Part shown: positions 49,983 through 61,908 of the stretch, piece after piece
How positions within the stretch are numbered: position 1 is the stretch's first letter
How the letters are laid out: every line of letters begins with the position of its first letter
Source of the DNA: Rhynchopus euleeides
Taxonomy: Eukaryota > Euglenozoa > Diplonemea > Diplonemida > Diplonemidae
Reading direction: 5' to 3'
NCBI GenBank assembly: GCA_963210315.1
Contig: OY723292.1
Span: forward strand, 1,922,001 to 1,986,000
DNA length: 64,000 nucleotides
The notes under the pieces: generated by a model
Seen by the model: only the letters and a program-made list of their open reading frames with translations
Database searches by the model: none
Told to the model about the DNA's origin: nothing
Translations under genes and position numbers: made by a program

Positions 49983-50645
49983 GTTATGGGGGCCAAAATG
50001 TTATGAACCGGGACTTCTCAGAAATCGGGAATTTAATTATTTTTAACATTTTTATTTTTAACATTTTCAAAAATGTTATGGGCTTGGCGTTTTTTTGGTG
50101 GCTCGGTAGCGAAAATTTCCGTGACATTTGCTCGATCCTGCGACCCACACACACCCACTAGCTCTCTGTGGGGCTTGGGTGCAGATTGGTGGCATCAGCG
50201 GGCTCTAGCGGAACCCCCCGCTTCTGGTACCGAGCGACCGATGACACTGCTCAAGATGATGAGGTGATCTGGAGGACAGTCAGAGCACTCGGCACACTTT
50301 CTTCAGGTGCCAGATGGCTGCAGAGGGCCAGGAGAAGCTCGATGAGCTCGATTGGCAGGGGAGAACGGGTGCGAGGGTCGGGCTGACCCCCCTTGGGTGG
50401 GCCCCACCCCCCACGCGCCCGATCTAACTCCAATTAATTAAAACACCGAATTTAAATGTTATGGGAAAATGTTATGATTCCGAGGTCCCGGCGAATTAAT
50501 TATCTTTATTTATTTTGCCTTGTAACAATCATTATTAGCCAGACTGTATTCGGCGAAGCCGGCGACGAAAATTGAGATTTTCAAAAGGTTCGAAATTTGA
50601 ATAGAAGCCGTACGGCTTCTATTCAACTAGGGTCGTTTGTGAGGG

Positions 50646-51337
50646 ATTTCCTGCAGGAAATTGTCGTCACAATCGCAACGGCTAGGAGTTCGGGTGTGGG
50701 AGGGTCAGTGGTCTACTGCTTTGGAGAGGGGTCCCGGTGACTGTGCGTGTTCGCCGTACTGTGGCTGCTTGGTAGGCTAGTGGAGGTTCTACTGTTGCTT
50801 CTCCAGGCTCGTCACACAAACACATGTCCTCCACCTGCCCCGGGTTCTGAAGCCACCTGATTTTTCAGCAGGGCTTCCGCTGGCACAAGGTCACTACTGT
50901 ACGCGGAGAGGGCCACTCTGGCGGGCACCGTACGCCTGCACCTTTGCAGGCCCAGGCGAGTCTATCCGGGCCGATACGCGCATAATTCATGCGAGATGGA
51001 ATACCGATAAGACGATTGATGCCCGAAGAGGCATGTGGGTACATGCACACCACACGGGACGACCTGCAGGAGTGCTGATCACCTTCTCAAGGGGAATGAC
51101 GCTTATGTAGGTGTGCAACGCCATGCTAGTCATCCTCACTGACAATGTACGCGTGGGTGGGTGAAGGGATTGGCCTTCCGCACCAGTTACCAGTTGTGGC
51201 CTGGCATGTGGTGAGCAAGCCCGGGTGACCAGAAACTACCCCCTCCGGGCAAGTATGAAGCTAAATGTGGAGTCCAAGTCCCGATTCAGGATTGCACTTT
51301 TTTTCTCTTTGGGTTTTTATAGGGAGGGAATTGTTTT
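50646..51337. other. No feature recognised
   Basis: Short overlapping frames only. The sequence does not repeat elsewhere in the window as far as I can see. Confidence 0.4.
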
Positions 51338-54129
51338 TTGGTAAAACACACCCCGTGTGGTAGAGAAAATACGGCAAGAGTCTCGGTGGGTCGGAAGAGC
51401 AGATGGTTCCCGCAACAGCTCCCGGGGAGCGGCGGGTATTTCGCATAGGATGCCGGATGTGTGAACACGTTTGTGCGGTTTGCCCTGTGTTGTGTGAACA
51501 TATGTGTATGTGTGTGTGTATGCTCCACCCAACCCGACACATTTTCTGTACTTCAGACAGGTAAGGTCACTCGACACGCGGGGGGGGGGGGGGGTTTTGT
51601 TGTGTGTTTTTTCTGCCAGCCGACATCACTAGCGCCAGCGAGAAAAAAAAATAAAATAAAAAATACTACGAGAAACACTTGGCCTCTATGCTGTGAGTGT
51701 TGCATTGGACGCTTCCACCTGTTGAACGGGCTCCACCTCTTGCACTTTGAAACCCCCCCCCCCCCCATATTTTTTTTTGATTTGACAACTCCGGTTTGGT
51801 GTACCTCGATGAGCTTACCTTACCTTGTCGTCGGACACAACATATCATCGTTGTCCCAAACCCCGTAACCCACGTGAAGTGGATCATCTGAAGTGCAGAA
51901 TGAGGTGGAGCAGGTGGAGCACGAAACATAAGTAAACCATAGCAAGAGAGGCCAGCAGCAGTCCCGAGTCCATCGCGTTCCTCGTAGCATTTCCCGTACC
52001 ACACAGGTGTGTTATGTGCAAAATACTACGAGAAACACTTGGCCTCTATGCTGTGAGTGTTGCATTGGACGCTTCCACCCAGGACCCTTAGGACCCAAGG
52101 ACTTAGGGACGCCGCGCGAACGGTCTACTATTGAAGTGATCAGGCTCCGTCGCCCATCGTATGCATCCCTCCGATGGTAATGTACCGCTTTCTACGTTGT
52201 CACGAGCACCTTGTACGGAAAACGATCGAACCTCACTCGCTGAGGGGATCCGCCTGCCTCGGCCGTGTGCCGCCGTCGTGTGGTCAGCCTCGTGATCCTT
52301 GGTGTGCCCTATCGACAACATGCCTGTCTCTCCAGTTGCCGCACCCGGCGAGAGAGTTGATGCGTCTCAACCCGGCGAAACTAAGGGGGCAAAGGTTGCA
52401 CACAGCCCCGCCTGTGCTGCAACCACCCGCTCTTGGCTGACCCCCGACGTCTGGTGCGTTTCCCACTCCGGGTATTTGAATCCTCACCCTGTACCTCTTC
52501 AGGATCCTCCATCCCCTGGGGAACCCTTCCCCTCGAGGCTTCTTCACGTCTCCGACATATTGGTGTGTGCCCACATGACCCTTCTTCCTGACATCCTCGA
52601 TGTCGTTTTGCACCCCGGGCGATGCACTGAGACGGCCGTATCCAGGTAGTCAGTGGCCATGCCCAGCCCCTCAGCGTGACAGTCCTCTGGTGCGCTCCCA
52701 GCACCACCACCGCGACGCTCGTGCATATTCAGCCACCATGACCCGGCAGCTCTCGCCTGGGGACAGGGCTCGGCGGATCGAGAAATCACAGTCTGAAACT
52801 CGCCTCCCAGCTCCTCCGCAGCAGTCTACTGTCCGGCCGTCTTAAACTCTCGCCCTTCGGGAGCCCGGCCAACACCCGGTGCTTTCCGGCGTGATCTCGA
52901 TCGCTCTGTGGCTCTCTGTGTCCTCTCCGGTCTTCGCTGGCTGCGAGCGAGTTGCGGGGTGAAGCCCAACGCGCCTCTTCATGGCGCACTGGAGACGCTG
53001 CATGGAGTGCCCAGGGGTAGGTGTGAGAGGTGCCGGCCCTTCTGGGTGAAAGAGGGCGATCGCGCGCACTGTCGTCTCCTGAACTCCGCTCGAGCGGTGG
53101 ACAACACGTTCCTGCGGCCCCCTTCCCACTGGGCTGATCCCCACTGTACCTGCCCCATCGCCCGCCTCGTAGACAGCGCATCAAACGGAGGCCCTGTGGC
53201 CCCACGTGGCGTCGATTCAGTGGTAACGCCCGGACTCAGTGTGGAGGGCGTATTTCCCGGTGCGTGAGGAAATTCGAGGCCCTGGAGGTGTGGGCATGCC
53301 AGAAGGATTCTCGGAGTCGCCTTCTTAATGAGAGAGGTGAGTCCCCGCGGACCGGAGCTTGTCGCACGCTGCAGTCGCTGTTCGGGCTTGTCGAGTAGGC
53401 TGCTGGGTACTCGGGAAGACTGGCTGACTGCCCCCCAACCTTGTGGAATGATCTCGGCCCGCTGCCATGGCTGCGGTTTCGGTGGACCCCCTCAGCGGCG
53501 GCACCGCTGACACAGGCGATGCGGACGCGTCTCTCAGTCGCTGCTTCTTTTGCTCCCCGAGCAGTGCAGCTTGGGAGAGCGTCTCGGCTGTGTTGGATAC
53601 CTGATCTCTGTGTATGTCCCACGGCACCTCGCAGGTGTCCAGTCAGCAGCTCCCCTTCCCTGCATGGAACTGTGAGGTCGTACGTCTCAACACCGGGCCA
53701 CAGACGCCCGGAACTCCCCCTGACCCCTGTGAATAATGCAGGCTTGAATGTGTGTCCCCCGGCAGGGAGACTATGCTTCGACGGAGTATGCCCCGCTTGG
53801 GGCGTGTGCGGGCATCCGCTTGACGCCGGGGTGCGCGTAGTCGGCATTCGCGCAGATAAGCTGGGCACGACAGACGTGCCGGCTTCTCGGGGGCGTGTCC
53901 GGGGGCGTTGCATTGGTACACGAAAACTGTCGCCCTCGGAAAGCTCACGTCGCGTCACCGTGCTCGAGCTGGATCTGGCAGGCTGTGTGTGACAGGCCAC
54001 CCTTCCGCCTTCAGGTGCCGTCGCTCGGGCAAAAAGGGTGTATTTCTCAATCAAGAGAGTATGCCCCTCACGATTGTGGCACGATTGTGTCTCCCCGGGT
54101 CAGGCTCGGTATTCCAGTCGAAAGCGTAA

Positions 54130-54910
54130 ATGCCCCTCGGCACTGTGCTGGGCGGGGTTGTGTCTCGGTCAGGAGAGGAGGTGCCCCTCAGGCAAAATCC
54201 TGCGTCTCGCGGTCGGGAGTGAGTGCCCCTCGGCAGGAATGTGTCTCGGCCAGGTGTCCCTCAGGCAGGGAATGTAATGTCTCGGCCCGGTGTCCCTCGG
54301 GCATGAATGTGCGTCTTGGCCAGGTGCCCCTCAGGCAGGGTGCCCCGTAGGCGGAAGTGTATGTCGCGGCCAGATGCCCCTCAGGCAGGGTGCCCCGTAG
54401 GCGGAAATGTATGTCTTGACCAGGTGCCCCTCGGGCAGGGTGCCTCGTAGGCGGAAGTGTATGTCTTGGCCAGGTGCCCCTCGGGCAGGGTGCCTCGTAG
54501 GCGGAAGTGTCTGTCTTGGCCAGGTGCCCCTCGGGCAGGGTGCCTCGTAGGCGGAAGTGTATGTCTTGGCCAGGTGCCCCTCGGGCAGGGTGCCTCGTAG
54601 GCAGAGGTGTCTGTCTTGGCCAGGTGCCCCTCGGGCAGGGTGCCCCGTAGGCGGAAGTGTGTGTCTTGACCAGGTGCCCCTCGGGCAGGGTGCCTCGTAG
54701 GCGGAAATGTATGTCTTGGCCAGGTGCTCCTCAGGCAGGGTGCCCCGCAAGCGTAAGCTGTAGGTATGTCGTGGCCAGGTGCCCCTCAGGCAGGTAATGT
54801 CTCGGCGAGATGCCCCTCGGGCAGGAAAAATGCGTCTCGGCTAGGTGCCCCTCAGGCAGAAGTGGGTGTCTCGGTCCGATGCTCCTCGGCAAGATCGTGT
54901 CTCGGTCAGG
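54130..54910 (-). repeat. Array 2 of element B copy 3
   Basis: ~50-bp units, complement of 15995-16770. Confidence 0.92.
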
Positions 54911-55354
54911 AAAGTAGGAGTTGGATATCACTGACGTCACTTTGCTGCATCAGTATCGACCCATTTATCAGCACCCGACTGTTGCTCTTGGTCCCGCCTT
55001 TGTCAGCGCCTCTGTGACGGAACCTCCAGCTGAAGTATGCGTTTGGAAACCTTGAGCGCGATCAAGCGTGAAGCAGGTTTTCGGCGAGGCGCGGTGATAG
55101 TCTCGATGGCTGATGGGAATGTCCTCAATCCGCTGCGGCCACGGGCGCAGCGCTGTCCCGCTGTCACGTTCATAAGCGGCGGAGGACCACCTTGAACACC
55201 ACGGCGTCATCATCCCCATCTTTTTGCGCCCCTCCTTCGTGCTGATCCCCCCGTGCACCTCGCCGTCATTTATTAGAACCAGTGCGTGGGGGTGTTGTTG
55301 TCCTCAACCGCGGCTTCGGCCCTCTTGAGACCTGACACGAGCATGGTGTGAGGG

Positions 55355-56565
55355 TCGTCTTCTCGGTCGGGATTTGGTGCCCCTCGGGCAAGATTGTGTA
55401 TCTCTCGGTCGGGAGAGCGGGTGCCCCTCGGGCAAAATTTTTGTCTCGGTCAGGAGAACAGGTGCCCCTCGGGCGAGATGCTGCGTCTCTCGGTCGGGAG
55501 AGTGGGTGCCCCTCGGGCATAGTTTTGTCTCGGTCAGGATAACGGGTGCCCCTCGGGCAAAACTGCGTGTCTCTCGGTCGGGAGAGTGAGTGCCCCTCGG
55601 GCAGAATATTGTCTCGGTCAGGAGAACAGGTGCCCCTCGGGCGAGATGCTGCGTCTCTCGGTCGGGAGAGTGGATGCCCCTCGGGCAGAATATTGTCTCG
55701 GTCAGGAGAACAGGTGCCCCTCGGGCAAGACTGCGTGTCTCTCGGTCGGGAGAGTGGGTGCCCCTCGGGCAAAATTTTTGTCTCGGTCAGGAGAACAGGT
55801 GCCCCTCGGGCGAGATGCTGCGTCTCTCGGTCGGGAGAGTGGGTGCCCCTCGGGCATAGTTTTGTCTCGGTCAGGATAACGGGTGCCCCTCGGGCAAAAC
55901 TGCGTGTCTCTCGGTCGGGAGAGTGAGTGCCCCTCGGGCAGAATATTGTCTCGGTCAGGAGAACAGGTGCCCCTCGGGCGAGATGCTGCGTCTCTCGGTC
56001 GGGAGAGTGGATGCCCCTCGGGCAGAATATTGTCTCGGTCAGGAGAACAGGTGCCCCTCGGGCAAGACTGCGTGTGCAAGACTGCGTGTCTCTCGGTCGG
56101 GAGAGTGGGTGCCCCTCGGGCAAAAATTTTGTCTCGGTCAGGAGAACAGGTGCCCCTCGGGCGAGATGCTGCGTCTCTCGGTCGGGAGAGTGGGTGCCCC
56201 TCGGGCAGAATATTGTCTCGGTCAGGAGAACAGGTGCCCCTCGGGCAAGACTGCGTGTCTCTCGGTCGGGAGAGTGGGTGCCCCTCGGGCAAAATTTTTG
56301 TCTCGGTCAGGAGAACAGGTGCCCCTCGGGCGAGATGCTGCGTCTCTCGGTCGGGAGAGTGGGTGCCCCTCGGGCAGAATATTGTCTCGGTCAGGAGAAC
56401 AGGTGCCCCTCGGGCAAAACTGCGTGTCTCTCGGTCGGGAGAGTGAGTGCCCCTCGGGCAGAATATTGTCTCGGTCAGGAAACCAGGTGCCCCTCGGGCA
56501 AGACTGCGTGTCTCTCGGTCAGGAGAGTGGGTGCCCCTCGGGCAGGGTAGAATGCTGCGTCTCTC
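55355..56565 (-). repeat. Array 1 of element B copy 3, expanded
   Basis: Same ~40/82-bp units, but about 1.2 kb in place of about 0.77 kb. Blocks 55546-55926 and 55883-56446 repeat the same unit order, showing duplication of several units. At about 56062-56092 a short tract CAAGACTGCGTGT is doubled at a unit joint. Confidence 0.92.
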
Positions 56566-56999
56566 GGACGGTCAGATCGTGTGTCCCTCAGTCAGGAGAG
56601 GAGGTCTCGGTCGCTAAAAACGCGCCCCCTCGGGCAGAGTGATTGTGTCATCGCTGTTGTGTCACACCAATTGCCTCTCGGGCGGTGTGTCTTTTTTGAT
56701 TTGACAACTCCGGTTTGGTGTACCTCGATGAGCTTACCTTACCTTGTCGTCGGACACAACATATCATCGTTGTCCCAAACCCCGTAACCCACGTGAAGTG
56801 GATCATCTGAAGTGCAGAATGAGGTGGAGCAGGTGGAGCACGAAACATAAGTAAACCATAGCAAGAGAGGCCAGCAGCAGTCCCGAGTCCATCGCGTTCC
56901 TCGTAGCATTTCCCGTACCACACAGGTGTGTTATGTGCAAAATAAAATAAAAAAAATAAAGCGATTTACTAATCGCCAACTCGCGATCAGGCGTTTCCA

Positions 57000-58027
57000 G
57001 GCAGAAAACAGTGCGTGCTAGATCACGGTTTGTTACGACAGAGCGACCAGAGCAGACTTCGACGCAGGTGCTAGATCACCGCCTTTTACCACAGAGCGAC
57101 CAGAGCAGACTTCGACGCAGGTGCTAGATCACCGAATTTTTTGGTAAAACACACCCCGTGTGGTAGAGAAAATACGGCAAGAGTCTCGGTGGGTCGGAAG
57201 AGCAGATGGTTCCCGCAACAGCTCCCGGGGAGCGGCGGGTATTTCGCATAGGATGCCGGATGTGTGAACACGTTTGTGCGGTTTGCCCTGTGTTGTGTGA
57301 ACATATGTGTATGTGTGTGTGTATGCTCCACCCAACCCGACACATTTTCTGTACTTCAGACAGGTAAGGTCACTCGACACGCGGGGGGGGGGGGGGGGGT
57401 TTGTTGTGTGTTTTTTCTGCCAGCCGACATCACTAGCGGTGGAAGCGATCAATGCAAAAATCATCTGAAAGGAAGACTCGAGAGACTGCTGCTGTATTTT
57501 ACGACAGAGCGATCAGAGCAGACTCGACGTAGGTGCTAGATCACCGCCTTTTACCACAGAGCGACCAGAGCAGACTTCGACGCAGGTGCTAGATCACCGA
57601 ATTTTTTACGACAGAGCGATCAGAGCAGACTCGACGTAGGTGCTAGATCACCGCCTTTTACCACAGAGCGACCAGAGCAGACTTCGACGCAGGTGCTAGA
57701 TCACCGCCTTTTACCACAGAGCGACCAGAGCAGACTTCGACGCAGGTGCTAGATCACCGAATTTTTTACGACAGAGCGATCAGAGCAGACTCGACGTAGG
57801 TGCTAGATCACCCCTTTTACCACAGAGCGACCAGAGCAGACTTCGACGCAGGTGCTAAATCACCGAGTTTTTTACGACAGAGCGATCAGAGCAGACTCGA
57901 CGTAGGTGCTAGATCACCGCTTTTTACCACAGAGCGACCAGAGCAGACTTCGACGCAGGTGCTAGATCACCGAATTTTTCTACGACAGAGCGATCAGAGC
58001 AGACTCGACGCAGGTGCTAGATCACCC
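57000..58027 (+). repeat. ~51-bp leader tandem repeats of element 2
   Basis: Units read ACCACAGAGCGACCAGAGCA, GACTTCGACGCAGGTGCTAG, ATCACCG, with a second type ACGACAGAGCGATCAGAGCA. They run up to the gag ATG and are split by the solo unit at 57141-57500. The open frame across them is a repeat effect. Confidence 0.9.
57141..57500 (+). mobile_element. Solo A-B unit inside the element 2 leader
   Basis: A complete A repeat is joined to one B repeat, with leader repeat sequence on both sides (ACCGAATTTT before, ACGACAG after). The uninterrupted leader sequence exists at 57592-57614. This is what recombination between A1 and A2 of an inserted element would leave. Confidence 0.82.
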
Positions 58028-59143
58028 ATGTCGGACATGCACCCCCACGACATGGACTGGTTGGGGGTGCCAGTCGTGACGGGGTACGGGGATCCGGAAG
58101 TGGCAGTGGACACCTGCGTGTTCACGCCACACTGCCAGGCGGAGCACACCTCGCGGGGAAGGGGCCATTGCAGCACTTGCGGGCGGGCGGCCTGTAAGAC
58201 CTGCATCCGGGCTTTCCTCCCGAAAAACGTGTCTGGGGATTTTGTGCAGGGTTTGGGGGAACCGACGTGGGTGTGCCCGATGTGCGCGATGGAGCAACAT
58301 CGCGACAATCCCCCGGGGGACACTCGGGATCCCGACTCCCTGTCCCTCTCGGAGGACCCCCACGACGCGTCGCTGGGGGCGTCGGACGACGAGTCGTCGC
58401 TGAGGCAGCCGGGTGTCGACACACAGGGGGAACTGCGCGCGACGATCGCCGCTTTGGCAAAACGGGTGGACACGCTAGAGCGCGAGAAGCCCCCCCTCCT
58501 TTTGCGGATCCAGCAACTGGAGTTTGAGACTAAAAATCTCAAAAAGCAGCTGGGGGCCACCCTGGCACCGGAGTTCTCGCCTCACACAGTGGGGACATGG
58601 CGGGACCTGGAGGTGCCCGCGATCCGGGAGAAGATCCGGGACAGATGCAGGAAGGCCTTCAGGGAAGACGCCCTGCCCGTGAACATCGAGGACGCGAAGG
58701 CGTACGAGTACGACGTCGCACAGTATCTCAGCACACTGACGAACACACTGGACCTCATCACCGACGGCGAACCCCCGAAGGAGGGCATCATCCGCATGCT
58801 GCACTCCAACATCAACCAGCTGACAGGGATTACGCAGCTGGGGCTGTACGGCCCGAAGCACCGGAGGGAGTACGTGGCGAGGGCTGAAATCATCGCGCCA
58901 AAGGATTTCTCGGAGACGGCCCAGCGGCGCCTGCTGAAAGGAGTGGCTGAAGAGGCAAAGAAGGAGGGGGAGCACCGCGGACGGGACGGGGACAGGAGGG
59001 ACCGTGACTACCGGAACTCACGCCAGCAGAGGTCCGTCCCGGCCCACAGCCGCGACAGGAAGCAGGCAGCACCACCTACGACTCGCGATCGTGACTGGGA
59101 CAGAAAGGCGCCGGGCGGAAAGCCGGGAAAGGACCGGCAGTGA
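58028..59143 (+). CDS. Gag-like ORF1 protein of element 2
   Basis: 371 aa from the ATG after the leader repeats (MSDMHPHDMDW). Residues about 30-90 have a RING/PHD-like Cys set (CVFTPHC, CSTCGRAACKTC, WVCPMC). A coiled coil follows (RVDTLEREKPPLLLRIQQLE), then a helical region and a basic tail (RDRDWDRKAPGGKPGKDRQ). It is clearly homologous in layout to element 1 gag. The stop context CAG-TGA-CT is the same. A heptamer GGGAAAG sits about 15 nt before the stop in the correct phase for -1 shifting. Confidence 0.8.
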   Translation: MSDMHPHDMDWLGVPVVTGYGDPEVAVDTCVFTPHCQAEHTSRGRGHCSTCGRAACKTCIRAFLPKNVSGDFVQGLGEPTWVCPMCAMEQHRDNPPGDTRDPDSLSLSEDPHDASLGASDDESSLRQPGVDTQGELRATIAALAKRVDTLEREKPPLLLRIQQLEFETKNLKKQLGATLAPEFSPHTVGTWRDLEVPAIREKIRDRCRKAFREDALPVNIEDAKAYEYDVAQYLSTLTNTLDLITDGEPPKEGIIRMLHSNINQLTGITQLGLYGPKHRREYVARAEIIAPKDFSETAQRRLLKGVAEEAKKEGEHRGRDGDRRDRDYRNSRQQRSVPAHSRDRKQAAPPTTRDRDWDRKAPGGKPGKDRQ

Positions 59144-61846
59144 CTGGCCTTGAGGCCGGTCCCTCCACCTCCCGCACCGATGCAGCGGGAAGCAACAGAA
59201 CCCCCCCTGACAACAACTCAGCGAGAGAAGATTTTAAGATCGGCAAGGCAGACACTGGCGGACTGCCTCTCGGAGTCATATTGGCGCAGCATCAGGAGCT
59301 GTTACAGACGGTACCGAAGGTTCAAGGAAAACTGGGAAAAGGGGAGGGGGCGGATCTCCCACGACATGGCAATCATCCTCTGGACGGCAAAACTCCGATG
59401 CATCGACTCGAGGACACGGAGCACAGCGCTGCAGTACACGGTCAACATCGGAGCGGCACTGAAGCGGTACGAGGGGGTGCAGCTCGGGGAGAGCCAGGAA
59501 CTCATGGATTACAGAAGGGGACTCAAGAAACAGGGTGCTCTGCGGGCCCAGCAGCAGAAGCCCCCTGCGACGGCCCCGGAGGTGGAAGACATCATCGAAG
59601 CGGAGAGGCGGAGTTTAGTACAGCTGGCCATCTCAATCTGCTGGGCGGGGGCGGCGCGTCTGGCAGACGTGCGGGGTTTGTTGGCGAAGGAGGTGCGTAT
59701 CCGGGCGGACGGGGTGGTGGCGGTGCAGTGGTGCAACACAAAGGGGGACCCATGGAAGCTCGGTCGTTTCACGGGTCTGGAGCTGCCACCAAAACAGCTC
59801 GGACGTCTCCGCCGCCTCCTGTCATCCACAACGAGCCCCCTGCAGTGCCTTTTCGAGGGGGTGTCTTACCACAAGGTGGCGAGGGCGGTGAAACGCATCA
59901 ACCCTGCTCTGACCCCACATTCACTACGTCGGGGAGCGATACATCATTTGGCCCTGCAGGGGACGCCGTTGGACGACATCCAAACACTGAGCAGACACGC
60001 AACAAAGGAGGCCATGTTGAGGTACTGCCCGACAGCGGCGCTGGAGCAGGTGTCACGCACGGCAGCCACGTCCCGAAAAATGCGCGGAACGGGGACACAG
60101 TGACCAATCACCTTCTGCGGGCAAAGATCCCCTCGCTGTCCTGGCTACCTAGAACGCGAAAGTACGTGAGGGACGGCAGCATTCCACCAGAGGGGTCACA
60201 GGAGCAGGTCGATGCCTCGGGTCTGCATGACGACACGTTTGGGCCTGGCCTGGACACGCTGTACGACGACTGCTTCGCAGTGAGGGTATCATCTCGGAGG
60301 GCGCGGCCCCCCGCCACTAGATCCACACCGGCGCCGGGCACGGACTACATCGCGCCGATCTGCAGCAGTTTCTTGAACCTCGACAGGCTGCGGGAGCTGG
60401 ACACCACAGGGGAGCTTGACGGCGTCCTCGACATGATCACGGACCCCGCGGCATTCTACTCGAAGTTCATCCCGGGTGCCATCAAGCGGATTAAATCACA
60501 GCCCGACGCGTGCGACAAAGTCTCAAGACATCTGCGGACACACCTCAGCGCTTTGATCGGTTTCGAAGTCCTCGAGACCGCCCCGCAGAGTTTGGTGCTG
60601 CACGCATTCACAGTGCCAAAGAAGTCGGGGGGTTTGCGTTTCGTGCTGGATGGAAGACCACTCAACGCCCTCATGACGCACCCATTCGACATGCGCCTCC
60701 CTCCGATCACCGACGTGATAGATCAAATTACATCGCACAGCTGGGCAGCACTGGCTGATGGGAAGAGCTGGTTCTACCAGTTTCCCGTGCACCCGGAAAT
60801 CCGCGAATACTTCGGGGTGAACGTGGGTGACCGTCGAGGGGATTATGTCCGCACACGTCTGAAAGCGTTGTGCATGGGGTGGTCATTCGCACCCTGCATC
60901 GCGCACCGCTCCGCCCGGGTCCTCCTGCCACAGGAAGAGGGGGCCACGTGGGTGGATAACTTCATTGTGTTGGGGGGGGTCGGAGGAAGGAGTACAGAGT
61001 TCGTTTGACGCTTTCCTCCACCGGTGCGCCGAGACCAACGCTGTGATGAACCTCGATGACCCAGACTACGGGCACCCGGTGCAGCGATTCACCTCGTTCG
61101 GGATCGCGTTCGATCTGAGAAACCACCGCTACAGATCAGACGAATCATGGCTGGAGAAGTTCCTGTCGGGGACAGAGTTGAGGGCAGTTGTCGGGGGGAA
61201 GCCCGCTACACCGAGAGAGATCTTCAAAGTCGTGGGGGGTTTGGTGTGGCATGCCTACACGACGAAGGCCCACCTGTGTTTCCTCCCGTCAACCCTGACT
61301 TTCATGAAGGACATTGCAGCTGCCTCAGTCGATGACCGGGGCGCGTGGGATCGCCAGGTGGCGGTCCGACCCTCAGTGCGAGCCGAGATCAAGATGCGTA
61401 CTCACCGCATGCGGGCCAACTTTTGGGTACTTCGACCGCCGACGGACGCAGTAACAGTGTGGTCTGACGCGTCATCGACGCGCTGGGGGGTTCTCATCGA
61501 CACAGCCGCTCCGCTCGTGGCATACGAAGATTTCCAGGGGCCGAGTTCCGGGCACCACATATACCTGAAGGAGGCACACGCGGCGCGCCAGGCAGTACGC
61601 CTTACCGCCCTACACTATACGAACAAGCGGGTACGTCTGATGGTCGACAACCTACCCCTCGTGCACTCAATACAGCGGGGGCATTCGTCATCGTTCGTGG
61701 CAAACGGAATACTTGCGGATCTCTTCACGGTTGCACAGGGCGCTGAGCTCTGCATCGAATGCATGTGGGTCCCAACTGATGAGCAGAAAGCAGATCAGTA
61801 CACCCGGGGGTCGTCATCAGAGCACTACGTCCGCATTCCGCCCTAG
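59140..61846 (+). pseudogene. RT and RNase H of element 2, one frameshift
   Basis: RT motifs from about 60340: KKSGGLRFVLDGRPLN, motif A ADGKSWFYQF (Asp codon 60757), motif C WVDNF (60949 on), again Asp-Asn. The frame ends at 61008. The remainder, with RNase H (WSDASS, KEAHAAR, VDNLPL, ADQYTRG), continues in the next frame from about 60980 to 61846. The switch lies at eight G (60972-60979), so one extra G explains it. It could also be a sequencing error. Confidence 0.85.
59144..60103 (+). CDS. Tyrosine recombinase of element 2
   Basis: The frame is open directly after the gag TGA (59141-59143), in the same phase, with the first ATG some 12 codons in. Catalytic residues are complete: Arg in WAGAARLADVRG, His and Arg in HSLRRG, His in LSRHAT, Tyr in MLRYC. 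It has the same length and motif spacing as element 1 YR but diverged sequence. It is overlapped throughout by the RT frame. Confidence 0.88.
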   Translation: MALRPVPPPPAPMQREATEPPLTTTQREKILRSARQTLADCLSESYWRSIRSCYRRYRRFKENWEKGRGRISHDMAIILWTAKLRCIDSRTRSTALQYTVNIGAALKRYEGVQLGESQELMDYRRGLKKQGALRAQQQKPPATAPEVEDIIEAERRSLVQLAISICWAGAARLADVRGLLAKEVRIRADGVVAVQWCNTKGDPWKLGRFTGLELPPKQLGRLRRLLSSTTSPLQCLFEGVSYHKVARAVKRINPALTPHSLRRGAIHHLALQGTPLDDIQTLSRHATKEAMLRYCPTAALEQVSRTAATSRKMRGTGTQ

Positions 61847-61908
61847 ACTCCACCGGCCATCTAACAAAACGCGTGGCGTCCCTTGGCCCAAGGGCCCTCA
61901 GGGTCCTA

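Larger units (their letters stand above)
49007..50546. mobile_element. Second copy of the TA-flanked MITE, split by a hAT
   Basis: The TIRs and the 560-bp interior equal 2025-2608. TA flanks at 49005-49006 and 50547-50548. The only large difference is the 948-bp hAT plus duplication near its left end. Confidence 0.88.
48969..50645. mobile_element. Element E: GCCGTACGGC-palindrome repeat carrying nested insertions
   Basis: The left part ACTGGGGGGGTTCAAATACA is followed by AGCCGTACGGCT. The right part at 50610-50640 has GAAGCCGTACGGCTTC and CAACTAGGG. A related piece at 63197-63320 has the same palindrome and ends. The TA-flanked MITE is inserted inside. Confidence 0.5.
51663..56940 (-). mobile_element. 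Element B copy 3 (reverse), nested in element 2
   Basis: Read on the minus strand: A1 (from 56940), arrays, unique parts, B1 (52023-52081), A2, B2 (to 51663). It is nearly identical to copies 1 and 2 but about 430 bp longer because array 1 is expanded. AT-rich sequence like AAATAAAATAAAAAA is present on both sides, so the exact joint is blurred. Confidence 0.9.

Noticed and set aside
57800-58027. N-terminal extension of the element 2 gag frame
   Set aside because: Encoded by leader repeats; the first ATG after the repeats at 58028 mirrors the start of element 1 gag.
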